Part shown: positions 24,967-33,671 of the stretch, piece by piece
Layout of the letters: every line of letters begins with the position of its first letter
Position numbering within the stretch: position 1 is the first letter of the stretch
NCBI RefSeq assembly: GCF_017874625.1
Contig: NZ_JAGIKZ010000001.1
Location: 310,001 to 374,000, forward strand
From: Cytobacillus eiseniae
GTDB lineage: Bacteria > Bacillota > Bacilli > Bacillales > Cytobacillaceae
Length of the DNA: 64,000 nucleotides
Reading direction: 5' to 3'
Position numbers and translations under genes: made by a program
Notes under the pieces: generated by a model
What the model saw: only the letters and a program-made list of their open reading frames with translations
What the model was told of the DNA's origin: nothing
The model's database searches: none

Positions 24967-24988
24967 TTAGGTGATGGAGGGGTTATCG

Positions 24989-25567
24989 ATGGGAATACAA
25001 TTATCAAAAGGTCAAAGAATAGACTTAACAAAAACAAATCCTGGATTAACTAAGGCGATAATCGGTCTTGGCTGGGATACGAATAAGTATCAAGGTGGCC
25101 AAGATTTTGATTTAGATGCTTCAGCTTTTCTTGTTGATGCAAATAATAAATGCCAAAATGATCTTGATTTTATTTTTTATAATAATCTTCAACATCCAAG
25201 CGGATCTGTTATTCATACGGGAGATAACCGTACAGGTGAAGGGGATGGAGACGATGAGCAATTAGTAGTTGACTTCACCAAAATTCCTGCAAGTGTCCAT
25301 CGCATCGGAATAACTGTAACAATCCATGATGCTGAACAACGCATGCAAAATTTTGGTCAAGTATCCAATGCATTCGTTCGCTTAGTCGATAATGCTACTA
25401 ACCAAGAATTATTGCGTTTTGATTTAGGTGAAGATTTTTCAATTGAAACGGCAGTAGTCGTCTGTGAATTATATCGACATGGGAATGATTGGAAGTTTAA
25501 TGCAATTGGCAGCGGATTTTCTGGTGGTTTGGCTTCATTATGCCGAAATTACGGATTACAAGTATAA
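24989..25567 (+). CDS. TerD-family stress protein 2
   Basis: A 192-aa paralogue of the preceding protein. It shares [54 protein letters not shown] and the C-terminal [18 protein letters not shown]. Main differences lie around residues 48-62. ATG 24989 follows GGAGGGG by eight bases; an earlier in-frame ATG (24971) would precede that site. Tandem duplication of one ancestral gene is the simplest history. Calcium binding is expected by family. Confidence 0.92.
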   Translation: MGIQLSKGQRIDLTKTNPGLTKAIIGLGWDTNKYQGGQDFDLDASAFLVDANNKCQNDLDFIFYNNLQHPSGSVIHTGDNRTGEGDGDDEQLVVDFTKIPASVHRIGITVTIHDAEQRMQNFGQVSNAFVRLVDNATNQELLRFDLGEDFSIETAVVVCELYRHGNDWKFNAIGSGFSGGLASLCRNYGLQV

Positions 25568-25575
25568 TTAGTGAA

Positions 25576-25606
25576 GGAGCCATTACAATTAAAATGGCTC
25601 CTTTTT
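25576..25606 (+). terminator. Intrinsic terminator
   Basis: GGAGCCATT (25576-25584) and AATGGCTCC (25593-25601), then TTTTT, after the second terD gene. Confidence 0.9.
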
Positions 25607-25679
25607 ATCTATATAAGTACTATTAAGAAGAGAATGGACCATAAACTATAAAAAGCACTGAAAAAATGAGGTGTGAAGT

Positions 25680-26939
25680 ATGGCGATTCATATTGTGAAG
25701 CAAGGTGATTCTTTATGGTCAATCTCACAAACTTATCAAGTGTCGATTCCTACGATAATAAATACCAATCAACTGAATATGAATTTCATTATTCCTGGCT
25801 TGGCGCTATATATTCCGGATAATCGCTTACCTATTCGATCCGTTATCATTTCAAATGGAGATACGTTATCGAAATTAGCACGTAAATATTATACGACTGT
25901 AAATCTCATTCTTTTAGCTAATCCTGGGATTCATCCAAATAAACTAATGATTGGTCAAAAAATAACGATCCCGTCCCCGATAAAACCATCAATGACAACG
26001 CTTGGCTTCTTTGTTCCATATTCAACAGAAGCTTTTCTTCCACAATTCAATCAAATGGCCAATAATCTCACGTATCTAGCAGTCGTTTCCTATTCATTAA
26101 CAAACGAGGGATACGTATATCAGTTATTGAATGATACGCAAATTCTAGCAACATCCAAAAATTTAAATGTTATTCCCTTATTAATGATTAGGAATTTTCT
26201 AAATGAAGAATTTAGTTCGGAGCTCATCGGGCAAGTTCTGGAGAATCCCTTTTATCGACAAAATTTGATTAATAGTTTGCTAAATTTCATTAACGAGAAA
26301 GGATATGGAGGTGTAAGCATAGATTTCGAATTTATCCCTCCCGCAAGAAGAAATGATTTCAATTTATTTCTTAATGAACTAAAAAATGCACTTGGACAGT
26401 ATATCCTACATGTAAATGTCCATGCAAAAACGGAAGATATCCCAACAAATCGAATTATTGGTGCATATGATTATGAAGCAATTGGGGAAGCTGCTGATAT
26501 GGTTGCAGTTATGACAATCGACTATGGATACCCAACAGGACCACCGAATCCAGTTTCGCCAATTGGGTGGATGGAGGAAGTTATAAAGTATTCGACGAGT
26601 TTAATTGAACCACAGAAATTGCAAATAGCCCTGCCTTTATATGGGTATGATTGGAGGATAAGTGATAATAAAACGAGAGCTTTTTCGCTTTTAGGTGCGC
26701 AAAATTTGGCCATCACATCAGGTTCAATCATCAGATATGACCAACAAGCTGCAACACCATGGTATACGTATTGGAATGGGACAGAAGAACATATTGTTTG
26801 GTTTGACGATATCCGCAGCTTTAGTGAAAAATATAAGCTAATTGATCAGTACAACTTATTAGGAACTACCTATTGGCAGTTAAGCCTAGCATTTCCGCAA
26901 AATTGGGCTTATATGGATAGTCAATTTACAATTTTATAA
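25680..26939 (+). CDS. LysM/GH18 spore cortex-lytic type enzyme (SleL/YaaH-like)
   Basis: A 419-aa protein with two LysM peptidoglycan-binding repeats (about 2-47 and 52-97; HIVKQGDSLWSISQTY and VIISNGDTLSKLARKYY). A GH18 hydrolase domain (about 105-419) follows. The catalytic strand reads GGVSIDFEFI, matching the D-x-x-D-x-E motif only as S-x-D-F-E; the terminal acid Glu is kept. SleL-type proteins cleave cortex muropeptides during germination. There is no signal peptide, as in SleL, which is packaged in the spore. A GAGGTG site precedes the ATG. It is a single-gene unit with its own terminator. Confidence 0.88.
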   Translation: MAIHIVKQGDSLWSISQTYQVSIPTIINTNQLNMNFIIPGLALYIPDNRLPIRSVIISNGDTLSKLARKYYTTVNLILLANPGIHPNKLMIGQKITIPSPIKPSMTTLGFFVPYSTEAFLPQFNQMANNLTYLAVVSYSLTNEGYVYQLLNDTQILATSKNLNVIPLLMIRNFLNEEFSSELIGQVLENPFYRQNLINSLLNFINEKGYGGVSIDFEFIPPARRNDFNLFLNELKNALGQYILHVNVHAKTEDIPTNRIIGAYDYEAIGEAADMVAVMTIDYGYPTGPPNPVSPIGWMEEVIKYSTSLIEPQKLQIALPLYGYDWRISDNKTRAFSLLGAQNLAITSGSIIRYDQQAATPWYTYWNGTEEHIVWFDDIRSFSEKYKLIDQYNLLGTTYWQLSLAFPQNWAYMDSQFTIL

Positions 26940-26948
26940 AATAATATA

Positions 26949-26975
26949 AAAAAGACGCCAATTAGGCGTCTTTTT
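26949..26975 (+). terminator. Intrinsic terminator
   Basis: AAAAAGACGCC, loop AATTA, GGCGTCTTTTT, just after the GH18 gene. Confidence 0.93.
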
Positions 26976-27168
26976 ACGTATTGCGGCGATTGACTGCACG
27001 CCACATCGTGCATTTCCATTTATAGGCTGTCATTCGTCTTACGCAATTAGCTCATCGCATAAATTATAATAACATATTAATTATCAATAATGCAATGAAA
27101 ATGTAACCTTTTTTTATCATATCGTTTAATATATAGATAGAACGATAAGAAATAAGTAGGGAGATTTT

Positions 27169-29238
27169 ATGGAACAACTGAAAAAAATTTGGGAAGCTAT
27201 TCGACGTTTTTGGAGGAAAAGGCATCTGACGAAAATTTTGCTGCTCATTTTACTCACACTTTTATTATTTACAATCCTCTTTTTTGCTTTTATTGCTGCA
27301 ACTGCAAACGTAGAAACATTAAAGGACGGATTAAAGCAATCAACCGTTATTTATGATAAAAATGAAGACGTGGCAAGTAATCTAGCTACAAACAGATCTG
27401 AAGGCATTCAGATTGAAGAACTGCCTGATTATGTAAAAAATGCGATTGTTGCGATTGAGGATGAACGCTTTTACGATCATAATGGGTTTGATATTAAGGG
27501 GATTGCACGTGCCTTTTTCAAAAATATTTTTGCTGGAAGAATTACGGGTGGCGGAAGTACGATTACCCAACAGTTGACAAAGAATGCACTGCTTTCTTCA
27601 GAAAAAACGTATCGCAGAAAAATTGAGGAGCTTTTCTTGGCAGTAGAAATTGAAAAAAACTATAAAAAAGATGAAATCCTCCAAATGTATATGAACCAGG
27701 TGTATTTCGGCAGCGGTGCATGGGGAATTGGACAAGCTGCTAATAAATACTTCAATAAAAATGCAAAAGATTTAACAATCAGTGAATCTGCTATGCTTGC
27801 TGGATTATTGCAATCCCCATCGGCAAGAGATCCCTTTAAGCATTATGATCGTGCGCTGGAACGTAGAAATGTTGTGTTAGGAAAGATGAAGGAACATAAC
27901 ATGATAAGTGAAAGCGAGTATGAACAAGCGATTGCTGATAAAATTCAATTGAATGAAGGCAGTGGGAGCTATATTGAAAGAAGTTACCCTTATTATGTGG
28001 ATGCTGTGCTTGATGAAGCTATTAATCAATATGGACTTACCCAAGAGGAAATTTTCACTAGAGGATATCGAATCTACACTGAATTAGATCAAAATCTTCA
28101 AGAATCTTTAGAAAAAGTATATGAAAAGGATTCTCTATTTCCAAAAGGCAAAAATGGCATGCTTGTTCAGAGTGGTGCAGTGCTTTTAAATCCTCAATCT
28201 GGAGGGGTTCGTGCACTTGTCGGAGGTCGAGGAGATTATGTCTTCCGCGGATTTAATCGTGCAACTCATATTAAGGCGCAGCCTGGCTCAACATTAAAAC
28301 CGCTTGCTGTGTATACTCCAGCATTGGAGGAAGGCTATGATGAATCATCCATTTTAAAGGACGAACCGATTGTATTTGATAATTATAGTCCTGAGAATGC
28401 GACAAAAGAGTATTCGGGGAATGTGACCATGTATAAAGCGATTGAGGAATCATTAAATATTCCAGCTGTATGGCTGCTCGATCAAATAGGGCTTGAAAAG
28501 GGGCTTGACGCACTTAACCGATTTGGTATTCCGCTAGAGGATGAGGATGAATATTTAGGAATTGCTTTAGGAGGCATGCATAAAGGAATTTCACCTATGA
28601 AATTAGCGGAAGCCTATTCGACTTTCCCAAATGGTGGGAAAAAGCATGATGCCCATCTGATAACAAAAATTGTTGGTCCGACAGGAAATATTATCGTTGA
28701 ACGAAAGAAAAAAACTGTGAAAGTGACATCAAAAAAAGTTGCGAATCAAATGACTTCTATGTTACTTAATGTAGTTGAATCGGGTACTGGCAAAGGAACA
28801 AAGATTGATGGAGTGAATCTAGCAGGGAAAACTGGAACGACACAACTCCCATATAAAGATATCAATGGAACGAAGGATCAATGGTTTGTTGGATACACAC
28901 CAAATATTGTTGGAGCAGTATGGTTAGGGTATGATCTGACCGATCGCGAACACTATTTATCTAGCAGCAGTTCAAAAACAGTTGTTCCATTGTTTAAAGA
29001 AATCATCACGCAATCATTACCTTACATTGAACAGGAGGATTTCTCTACTAAATCAATAAATGAAAAGAATGAGAGAAAGAAAACGAAAGAGGAAGTGGAG
29101 CGTACAATTAAAGATTCAGCAGAAAAGTTCCAAGAAGAACTTCCAAAATGGAAAGAGAAATTCATGGATGTAATAGAAGAAATTGATCAATTTGCTGATT
29201 TTCTTATAGAGAAATGGGGAAAAATGATAAATGATTAA
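27169..29238 (+). CDS. Class A penicillin-binding protein (glycosyltransferase/transpeptidase)
   Basis: A 689-aa protein. A cytoplasmic basic start is followed by one transmembrane anchor (about 23-45), then a GT51 domain (EDERFYDHNGFD and GGGSTITQQLTKN). The transpeptidase domain has the serine in QPGSTLKPLA (SxxK), SLN in EESLNIP and KTGTT. A charged coiled tail ends it. It polymerises and cross-links peptidoglycan on the outer membrane face. Size and order resemble PbpF/PbpG of B. subtilis (PbpG about 690 aa, spore-related), but I cannot choose between them. It sits next to a spore cortex enzyme. Confidence 0.92.
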   Translation: MEQLKKIWEAIRRFWRKRHLTKILLLILLTLLLFTILFFAFIAATANVETLKDGLKQSTVIYDKNEDVASNLATNRSEGIQIEELPDYVKNAIVAIEDERFYDHNGFDIKGIARAFFKNIFAGRITGGGSTITQQLTKNALLSSEKTYRRKIEELFLAVEIEKNYKKDEILQMYMNQVYFGSGAWGIGQAANKYFNKNAKDLTISESAMLAGLLQSPSARDPFKHYDRALERRNVVLGKMKEHNMISESEYEQAIADKIQLNEGSGSYIERSYPYYVDAVLDEAINQYGLTQEEIFTRGYRIYTELDQNLQESLEKVYEKDSLFPKGKNGMLVQSGAVLLNPQSGGVRALVGGRGDYVFRGFNRATHIKAQPGSTLKPLAVYTPALEEGYDESSILKDEPIVFDNYSPENATKEYSGNVTMYKAIEESLNIPAVWLLDQIGLEKGLDALNRFGIPLEDEDEYLGIALGGMHKGISPMKLAEAYSTFPNGGKKHDAHLITKIVGPTGNIIVERKKKTVKVTSKKVANQMTSMLLNVVESGTGKGTKIDGVNLAGKTGTTQLPYKDINGTKDQWFVGYTPNIVGAVWLGYDLTDREHYLSSSSSKTVVPLFKEIITQSLPYIEQEDFSTKSINEKNERKKTKEEVERTIKDSAEKFQEELPKWKEKFMDVIEEIDQFADFLIEKWGKMIND

Positions 29239-29244
29239 ATAGCT

Positions 29245-29290
29245 GGAGAATCAAATGTCTGCTAAGAAAGACATGATTCTCCCATTTTTT
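29245..29290 (+). terminator. Intrinsic terminator
   Basis: GGAGAATCA/TGATTCTCC outer arms and ATGTCT/AGACAT inner arms, then CATTTTTTT, after the penicillin-binding protein gene. Confidence 0.88.
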
Positions 29291-29316
29291 TGTGTATGTT
29301 ATAATTAAAATGAACA

Positions 29317-29380
29317 ATGATAGCACAATGTTAGCACCAGCTATCAGATTGCTATCATAATGATACACTTTACTAGCACC
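29317..29380. promoter_or_regulatory. Operator-like repeats upstream of a small RHH-like gene
   Basis: ATGATAGCA (29317-29325) and TGCTATCAT (29350-29358) are perfect inverted arms. TAGCAC occurs three times on the plus strand (29321, 29332, 29374). They precede a small protein that may bind DNA, so autoregulation is possible (inference). Confidence 0.4.
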
Positions 29381-29404
29381 CTAAGAAAATAGGAGGGATA
29401 AATC

Positions 29405-29596
29405 ATGAACGAAGAGGATAAGAAGGTCCAATTAAATGTTCGAATTTCACTTGAAACTTCAAGAATGCTTGATGAAATTGTCAATTATTATCAACAAAAC
29501 ACAAAGCTAGGAAGAATTTATAAAGGTGATGTTCTGACAGATATTATCGAAAAATCCTTTGCAGTAATGAAAAAGCAGCAAAATAAGAGATTCTGA
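29405..29596 (+). CDS. Small protein, possibly ribbon-helix-helix DNA-binding
   Basis: A 63-aa protein: a short strand (KVQLNVRISLET), then two helices (SRMLDEIVNYYQQN and GDVLTDIIEKSFAVMKKQQ), the layout of Arc/MetJ-type repressors. The pattern QLNVRIS-x-E-x-x-x-x-L-D is common in that group. A strong TAGGAGGGAT site precedes the ATG. No toxin gene of ordinary size follows; the next frame is a 42-aa membrane peptide. Its target may be the repeats just upstream. Family placement is by eye. Confidence 0.65.
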   Translation: MNEEDKKVQLNVRISLETSRMLDEIVNYYQQNTKLGRIYKGDVLTDIIEKSFAVMKKQQNKRF

Positions 29597-29668
29597 TTAC
29601 TAATTCTCATCGGAATATTGTCAAAATTATTCGATTTCGTTACTATTCTATATAAGGATGGTGGTTCG

Positions 29669-29797
29669 ATGCGAATAAGAACAACTAAAAAAAATCTAGA
29701 TAATTTCAAGTTTGGATTAACAACCTTATTCTTAAATATTGGATTTTATAGTTTAATATTATTTATCTTATTATTTTTCATGGAACTATTTAGTTAG
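29669..29797 (+). CDS. Small single-helix membrane protein (42 aa)
   Basis: ATG 29669 follows GGATGGTGG. The peptide reads MRIRTTKKNLDNFKFGLTTL then a hydrophobic run rich in F, I and L ending FFMELFS. The basic start and one long helix predict a cytoplasm-in membrane peptide. It lies 72 bp after the RHH-like gene, so co-transcription is possible and a toxin-like or regulatory role might be considered, but no evidence favours it. I do not recognise the family. Confidence 0.55.
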   Translation: MRIRTTKKNLDNFKFGLTTLFLNIGFYSLILFILLFFMELFS

Positions 29798-29881
29798 TGA
29801 AAATAAATAGCAATTACTTTTAATTGAGTCGGTATTAATGTTATTATTAAAGCTGATTCTTAAAAGTAGGAGATGATTGAT

Positions 29882-30319
29882 ATGGCAAAAAAGGGATACA
29901 TATTGATGCAAGGCGGAGAAAAGATTGAATTTGAACTATATCCAGATGTAGCACCAGGAACAGTTGCTAACTTTGAAAAGCTTATAAATGAAGGGTTCTA
30001 TAATGGATTAACATTCCACCGTGTAATTCCTGGATTTGTTAGCCAAGGCGGATGCCCAAGTGGAACAGGCACCGGCGGTCCAGGCTATACGATTAATTGT
30101 GAAACAGAAGGCAACCCTCATAAGCATGAAGCTGGTTCATTATCAATGGCACATGCAGGCAGAAATACAGGTGGAAGCCAATTCTTTATCGTTCACCAGC
30201 CACAACCTCATTTAAATGGTGTACATACGGTATTCGGTAAAGTAACATCAGGAATGGAAACTGTTTTATCAATGACAAATGGCGATGTTATGGAGAAAGT
30301 TGAAATAACAGAGGCATAA
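29882..30319 (+). CDS. ppiB: Peptidyl-prolyl cis-trans isomerase (cyclophilin)
   Basis: A 145-aa cyclophilin containing [44 protein letters not shown] and the catalytic Arg in FHRV. It catalyses proline isomerisation in cytoplasmic protein folding. It matches the usual length of Bacillus PpiB. ATG 29882 follows AGGAG by nine bases; ATG 29873 directly abuts that site and is rejected. Single gene with its own terminator. Confidence 0.95.
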   Translation: MAKKGYILMQGGEKIEFELYPDVAPGTVANFEKLINEGFYNGLTFHRVIPGFVSQGGCPSGTGTGGPGYTINCETEGNPHKHEAGSLSMAHAGRNTGGSQFFIVHQPQPHLNGVHTVFGKVTSGMETVLSMTNGDVMEKVEITEA

Positions 30320-30330
30320 TCTATTTTTGA

Positions 30331-30355
30331 GGAGCCATAATTGGCTCCTTTTTTG
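30331..30355 (+). terminator. Intrinsic terminator of ppiB
   Basis: GGAGCCA, loop TAAT, TGGCTCC, then TTTTTTG. Confidence 0.9.
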
Positions 30356-30384
30356 ATTACCTTTAGTAGATAGGAGAATGTTCT

Positions 30385-30903
30385 ATGAACCCGCTTCAAG
30401 ATTATTTAAAAGAAAATCTTGATTTGTTATTTGTCGGCTTCAATCCTAGTATTCGCTCAGCAGAGACCGGACATCATTTCGCTAACCCAAATAATCGATT
30501 TTGGAAAATACTTTACAAGTCCGGATTAACACCAAGAATGTACAATGCTACCGAGGATTATATGCTCCCTAACATCGGGTTTGGCCTTACAAATATCGTA
30601 TCAAGACCAACAAAGGCAGCTGATGAAATTACAAAAGAAGAATATCAAATCGGTAGAGAAGAATTAAAGAGGAAATTAGAATTCTACAAACCAAAGATAA
30701 TTTGCTATGTGGGGAAAGGTGTATACCAAGAATTTAGCCGTAACCGAACAATCCCTTGGGGAAGGCAGGAGAATCCGGTAGTTGCTGGCATGATTGATTT
30801 CGTTGCACCCTCATCTAGTGGACTTGTGAGAATGAAGCTAGAGGATGTAATAAACATTTATGCAGAAATTCCCGTCCTTTTAAGAGAAAATCATATTGAA
30901 TAA
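30385..30903 (+). CDS. mug: G:T/U mismatch-specific DNA glycosylase
   Basis: A 172-aa Mug-family uracil-DNA glycosylase. Motif 1, FVGFNPSIRSAETGHHFANP, carries the catalytic Asn, followed by NRFWKILYKSGL. The C-terminal strand has VAPSSSGLVRM, the usual PSSSG loop. It removes uracil or thymine mispaired with guanine in base excision repair. GATAGGAGAATG precedes the ATG. The next gene encodes an alkylation-damage protein, so the two may form a small repair operon. Confidence 0.9.
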   Translation: MNPLQDYLKENLDLLFVGFNPSIRSAETGHHFANPNNRFWKILYKSGLTPRMYNATEDYMLPNIGFGLTNIVSRPTKAADEITKEEYQIGREELKRKLEFYKPKIICYVGKGVYQEFSRNRTIPWGRQENPVVAGMIDFVAPSSSGLVRMKLEDVINIYAEIPVLLRENHIE

Positions 30904-30994
30904 AGGATCAGAACATCTTACTTTATCCCTTTTATAGACAGTATGAACTCGCTAGTAGATTCCCATTTTTAAAGGAGAAAAGGAGCCAAGTTTA

Positions 30995-31315
30995 TTGAAA
31001 AGTTTTACAGAAAGAGCAGTGGAAGTAATTAAAAGTATTCCTGCTGGCAAAGTAATGACATACGGACAAATTGCAAGGCTTGCAGGCAGTCCAAGAGGGG
31101 CAAGACAAGTAGTTAGAATTCTGCATTCAATGAGCGAAAAGTATCATCTCCCATGGCATCGTGTTATCAATAGTAAGGGAGAAATCGGGCTGAAAGATGA
31201 TGAATTGTATTCGATTCAAAAGCTTTCACTAGAAAGTGAAGGAGTTGAAATTCAAATGGACGGGAGAATAGTGCTACAAAGATTTCAATATTTCCCTGAT
31301 GAAAAGAAAAGTTAG
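30995..31315 (+). CDS. Alkyltransferase-like protein (ATL) of the MGMT family
   Basis: A 106-aa protein with the MGMT DNA-binding fold (IPAGKVMTYGQIARLAGSPR, RQVVRIL). The alkyl-acceptor motif PCHR is replaced by PWHR (LPWHRVIN). Trp in place of Cys marks ATL proteins. They bind O6-alkylguanine without repairing it and recruit nucleotide excision repair (known for the family). It starts with TTG after AAAAGGAGCC. It follows mug by 91 bp. Confidence 0.9.
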   Translation: MKSFTERAVEVIKSIPAGKVMTYGQIARLAGSPRGARQVVRILHSMSEKYHLPWHRVINSKGEIGLKDDELYSIQKLSLESEGVEIQMDGRIVLQRFQYFPDEKKS

Positions 31316-31381
31316 TTATGTTTCTGCTCATACTTGACTATACTAGTTAGCCACTCCAAAATTTTGGAAGGGCTGGTTTGC

Positions 31382-32860
31382 ATGCGGAAAAAAAGTTTTT
31401 TCATAATTTGTTCACTATTCATCTTCATCACCTGTTCATTCCCCACTTCTACTCATTTCCATGTGAAAGCAATAGAGGGAACAATCGAACTTACTCAACA
31501 ATTAAATCACCTGATTAGTAATGAACCTGATTTAAAGGTTGCTATAGCAGGAATCAGTATTAGAAATGCCTCAAACGGAGAAATAATCTATTCAAAAATC
31601 GGAGATACTCGCTTAAAGCCTGCATCGAATTTAAAGCTATTTACAGCAGCAGCAGCACTCTCTGTATTAGGAGAAAAATACACATTTAAAACGGAGATAT
31701 TAACTGATGGTTCGATGACAGGACGAGTGCTTAACGGCCATTTATTTTTAAAAGGAATGGGAGATCCGACTTTATTACATGCTGATTTTGACGAAATCGC
31801 AAAAGAACTAAAAAATGCAGGGATTGATCAGATTAATGGTGATCTAGTTGGAGATGATTCCTGGTATGATGACCTTCGCTATTCTAGAGATTTAACGATG
31901 AAGGATCAAATGTATTATTATGGTGGTGCTATTTCTGCTTTAACTGTATCACCTAATGAGGATTATGATGCAGGGAGCATAATTGTTGAAGTGAAACCAA
32001 GTGATGCTATAGGCAAAAAACCATCCATCAAAATGAATCCCCAGACAAATCATATGAAAGTAGAAAATCATGCGCGTACTGTTGCTGATGAGCAAAAGAA
32101 GACGATTAATATTACACGAGAGCATAATTCTAACACCGTTATCGTAACAGGGGAGATTCCCAAGAATTCCAAGCGCATAAAGGAGTGGGTTGCTGTCCTG
32201 GACCCGACTCAATATGCACTCCAGCTATTTAAACAATCACTTGAAAAACATGATATTCAATTAACCGGGGATGTCAGTACGGGGAAAACACCTGAAAAGT
32301 CTCGGATGTTAAAAAGGATTGAATCCGAACCTTTATCTGAAATTCTTATTCCTTTTATGAAATTAAGTAATAATGTAATTGGAGAAATGTTAGTGAAAGA
32401 ATTAGGAAAAGTCGTCTATGGAGAAGGAAGCTGGGATAAAGGGATTAAGGTACTAAAGGCACAGTTACAAAAATTTGGTGTTCAGTCTGAATTACTCGTC
32501 CTTAGAGATGGTTCGGGATTATCACATGTGAATTTAATCCCTGCAAATGAATTATCAAGCTTTCTATTTGCTATTCAAAAAGAGGCATGGTTTCACACCT
32601 TTTTACACTCACTTCCAGTAAGCGGAGCACCTGAACGAATGCTCGGTGGGACGCTAAGAAATCGGATGATAAACACACCTGCTCAATGGCGTGTTAGAGC
32701 AAAGACAGGTTCGTTAGCAACCGTTAGTTCATTATCTGGTTATATTGATACAGAAAATGGCGAAAGACTAATTTTTTCAATTATCTTAAATAACTTATTA
32801 GAAGCGGAAAAAGGCAAAGCAATCGAAGATCGAATTGTCGTTCTCTTAGCAGAGCAATAG
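31382..32860 (+). CDS. dacC: D-alanyl-D-alanine carboxypeptidase/endopeptidase (PBP4-type)
   Basis: A 492-aa exported penicillin-binding protein of the S13 family. A signal peptide is visible (RKKSFFIICSLFIFITCSF, cleaved near residue 30). Active-site motifs are SxxK in KPASNLKLFTA, SNN in KLSNNVIGE and KTG in RAKTGSLATV. It trims cell-wall stem peptides. The length matches B. subtilis DacC (about 491 aa). ATG 31382 follows GGAAGGG; the longer frame from TTG 31334 would put extra residues before the signal peptide and is rejected. Confidence 0.93.
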   Translation: MRKKSFFIICSLFIFITCSFPTSTHFHVKAIEGTIELTQQLNHLISNEPDLKVAIAGISIRNASNGEIIYSKIGDTRLKPASNLKLFTAAAALSVLGEKYTFKTEILTDGSMTGRVLNGHLFLKGMGDPTLLHADFDEIAKELKNAGIDQINGDLVGDDSWYDDLRYSRDLTMKDQMYYYGGAISALTVSPNEDYDAGSIIVEVKPSDAIGKKPSIKMNPQTNHMKVENHARTVADEQKKTINITREHNSNTVIVTGEIPKNSKRIKEWVAVLDPTQYALQLFKQSLEKHDIQLTGDVSTGKTPEKSRMLKRIESEPLSEILIPFMKLSNNVIGEMLVKELGKVVYGEGSWDKGIKVLKAQLQKFGVQSELLVLRDGSGLSHVNLIPANELSSFLFAIQKEAWFHTFLHSLPVSGAPERMLGGTLRNRMINTPAQWRVRAKTGSLATVSSLSGYIDTENGERLIFSIILNNLLEAEKGKAIEDRIVVLLAEQ

Positions 32861-32887
32861 GCTTTTGGGGAGTCGTGAAAAATGAAA

Positions 32888-32918
32888 ACAGCGGCTATTT
32901 TTAGCCGCTGTATTTTTG
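32888..32918. terminator. Intrinsic terminator
   Basis: ACAGCGGCTA, loop TTTT, TAGCCGCTGT, then ATTTTTG. It ends dacC and may also serve the convergent yceI-like gene. Confidence 0.9.
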
Positions 32919-32963
32919 TAAAATCAATCGCATATAAGTATTTTGTGGCTTTCTACTATTTGC

Positions 32964-33494
32964 TTATGCCTTCGCAGCTTGAACATCTAAGCTAATTTTC
33001 ACTTTATCACCAACAAGTACGCCACCAGTTTCTAGTACTGAGTTCCATGTTAAACCATAATCGCTGCGTTTAACTGCGCCATCCACTGTAAATCCAACCT
33101 TTTCATTTCCCCATGGGTCTTTTCCTGATCCTTCATAAGTAACAGTAAATGTTTCAGATTTTGTTACACCATGAATTGTTAAGTCACCAGTTAAATCATA
33201 CTCATTATCCCCATTACTGACAATTTTAGTTGATTTGAATGTCATAGTTGGATGATTTTCAACATCAAAGAAGTCAGCAGATCGTAAATGGTTGTCACGA
33301 TCTTCATTTCTTGTATCCACACTTGCAAGATCCACCGTAAATTCGATGTTTGCTGTCGTTAAATCTGCAGGGTTTGCTTCAATTACTGCATCAAATTTGT
33401 TGAAAGAACCTTTTACATTTGCGATCATCATATGTTTGATTGAAAAATCTACACTGCTGTGAACTGAATCAATTGCCCATTTAGTATTAGTCAT
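32964..33494 (-). CDS. YceI-family lipocalin-like protein
   Basis: A 176-aa protein with family motifs WAIDSVHSSVDFSIKHMM, VDTRNEDRDNHLRSADFFDVE and LTIHGVTKSETF. The YceI fold is a beta barrel that binds isoprenoid or other lipid-like molecules. No signal peptide is present, so it is probably cytoplasmic, as in other Bacillus members. AATGGAGGAAG precedes the ATG. The exact ligand is unknown. The upstream 150 bp is AT-rich. Confidence 0.92.
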   Translation of the reverse strand: MTNTKWAIDSVHSSVDFSIKHMMIANVKGSFNKFDAVIEANPADLTTANIEFTVDLASVDTRNEDRDNHLRSADFFDVENHPTMTFKSTKIVSNGDNEYDLTGDLTIHGVTKSETFTVTYEGSGKDPWGNEKVGFTVDGAVKRSDYGLTWNSVLETGGVLVGDKVKISLDVQAAKA

Positions 33495-33671
33495 TTTTCT
33501 TCCTCCATTTTGTTTGAAATCATTTTATTTGAATTCGAGATAACTTAATTCTAAATAAATTATAGGAAGGATTAATTCAATTGTCAACAAAAAATTAATA
33601 AAATCTGATTTATGATTTACTCAAGTGATACACTATAGAAGAAGCAAATGGTTTTTGAAGGAGATAAAAGA

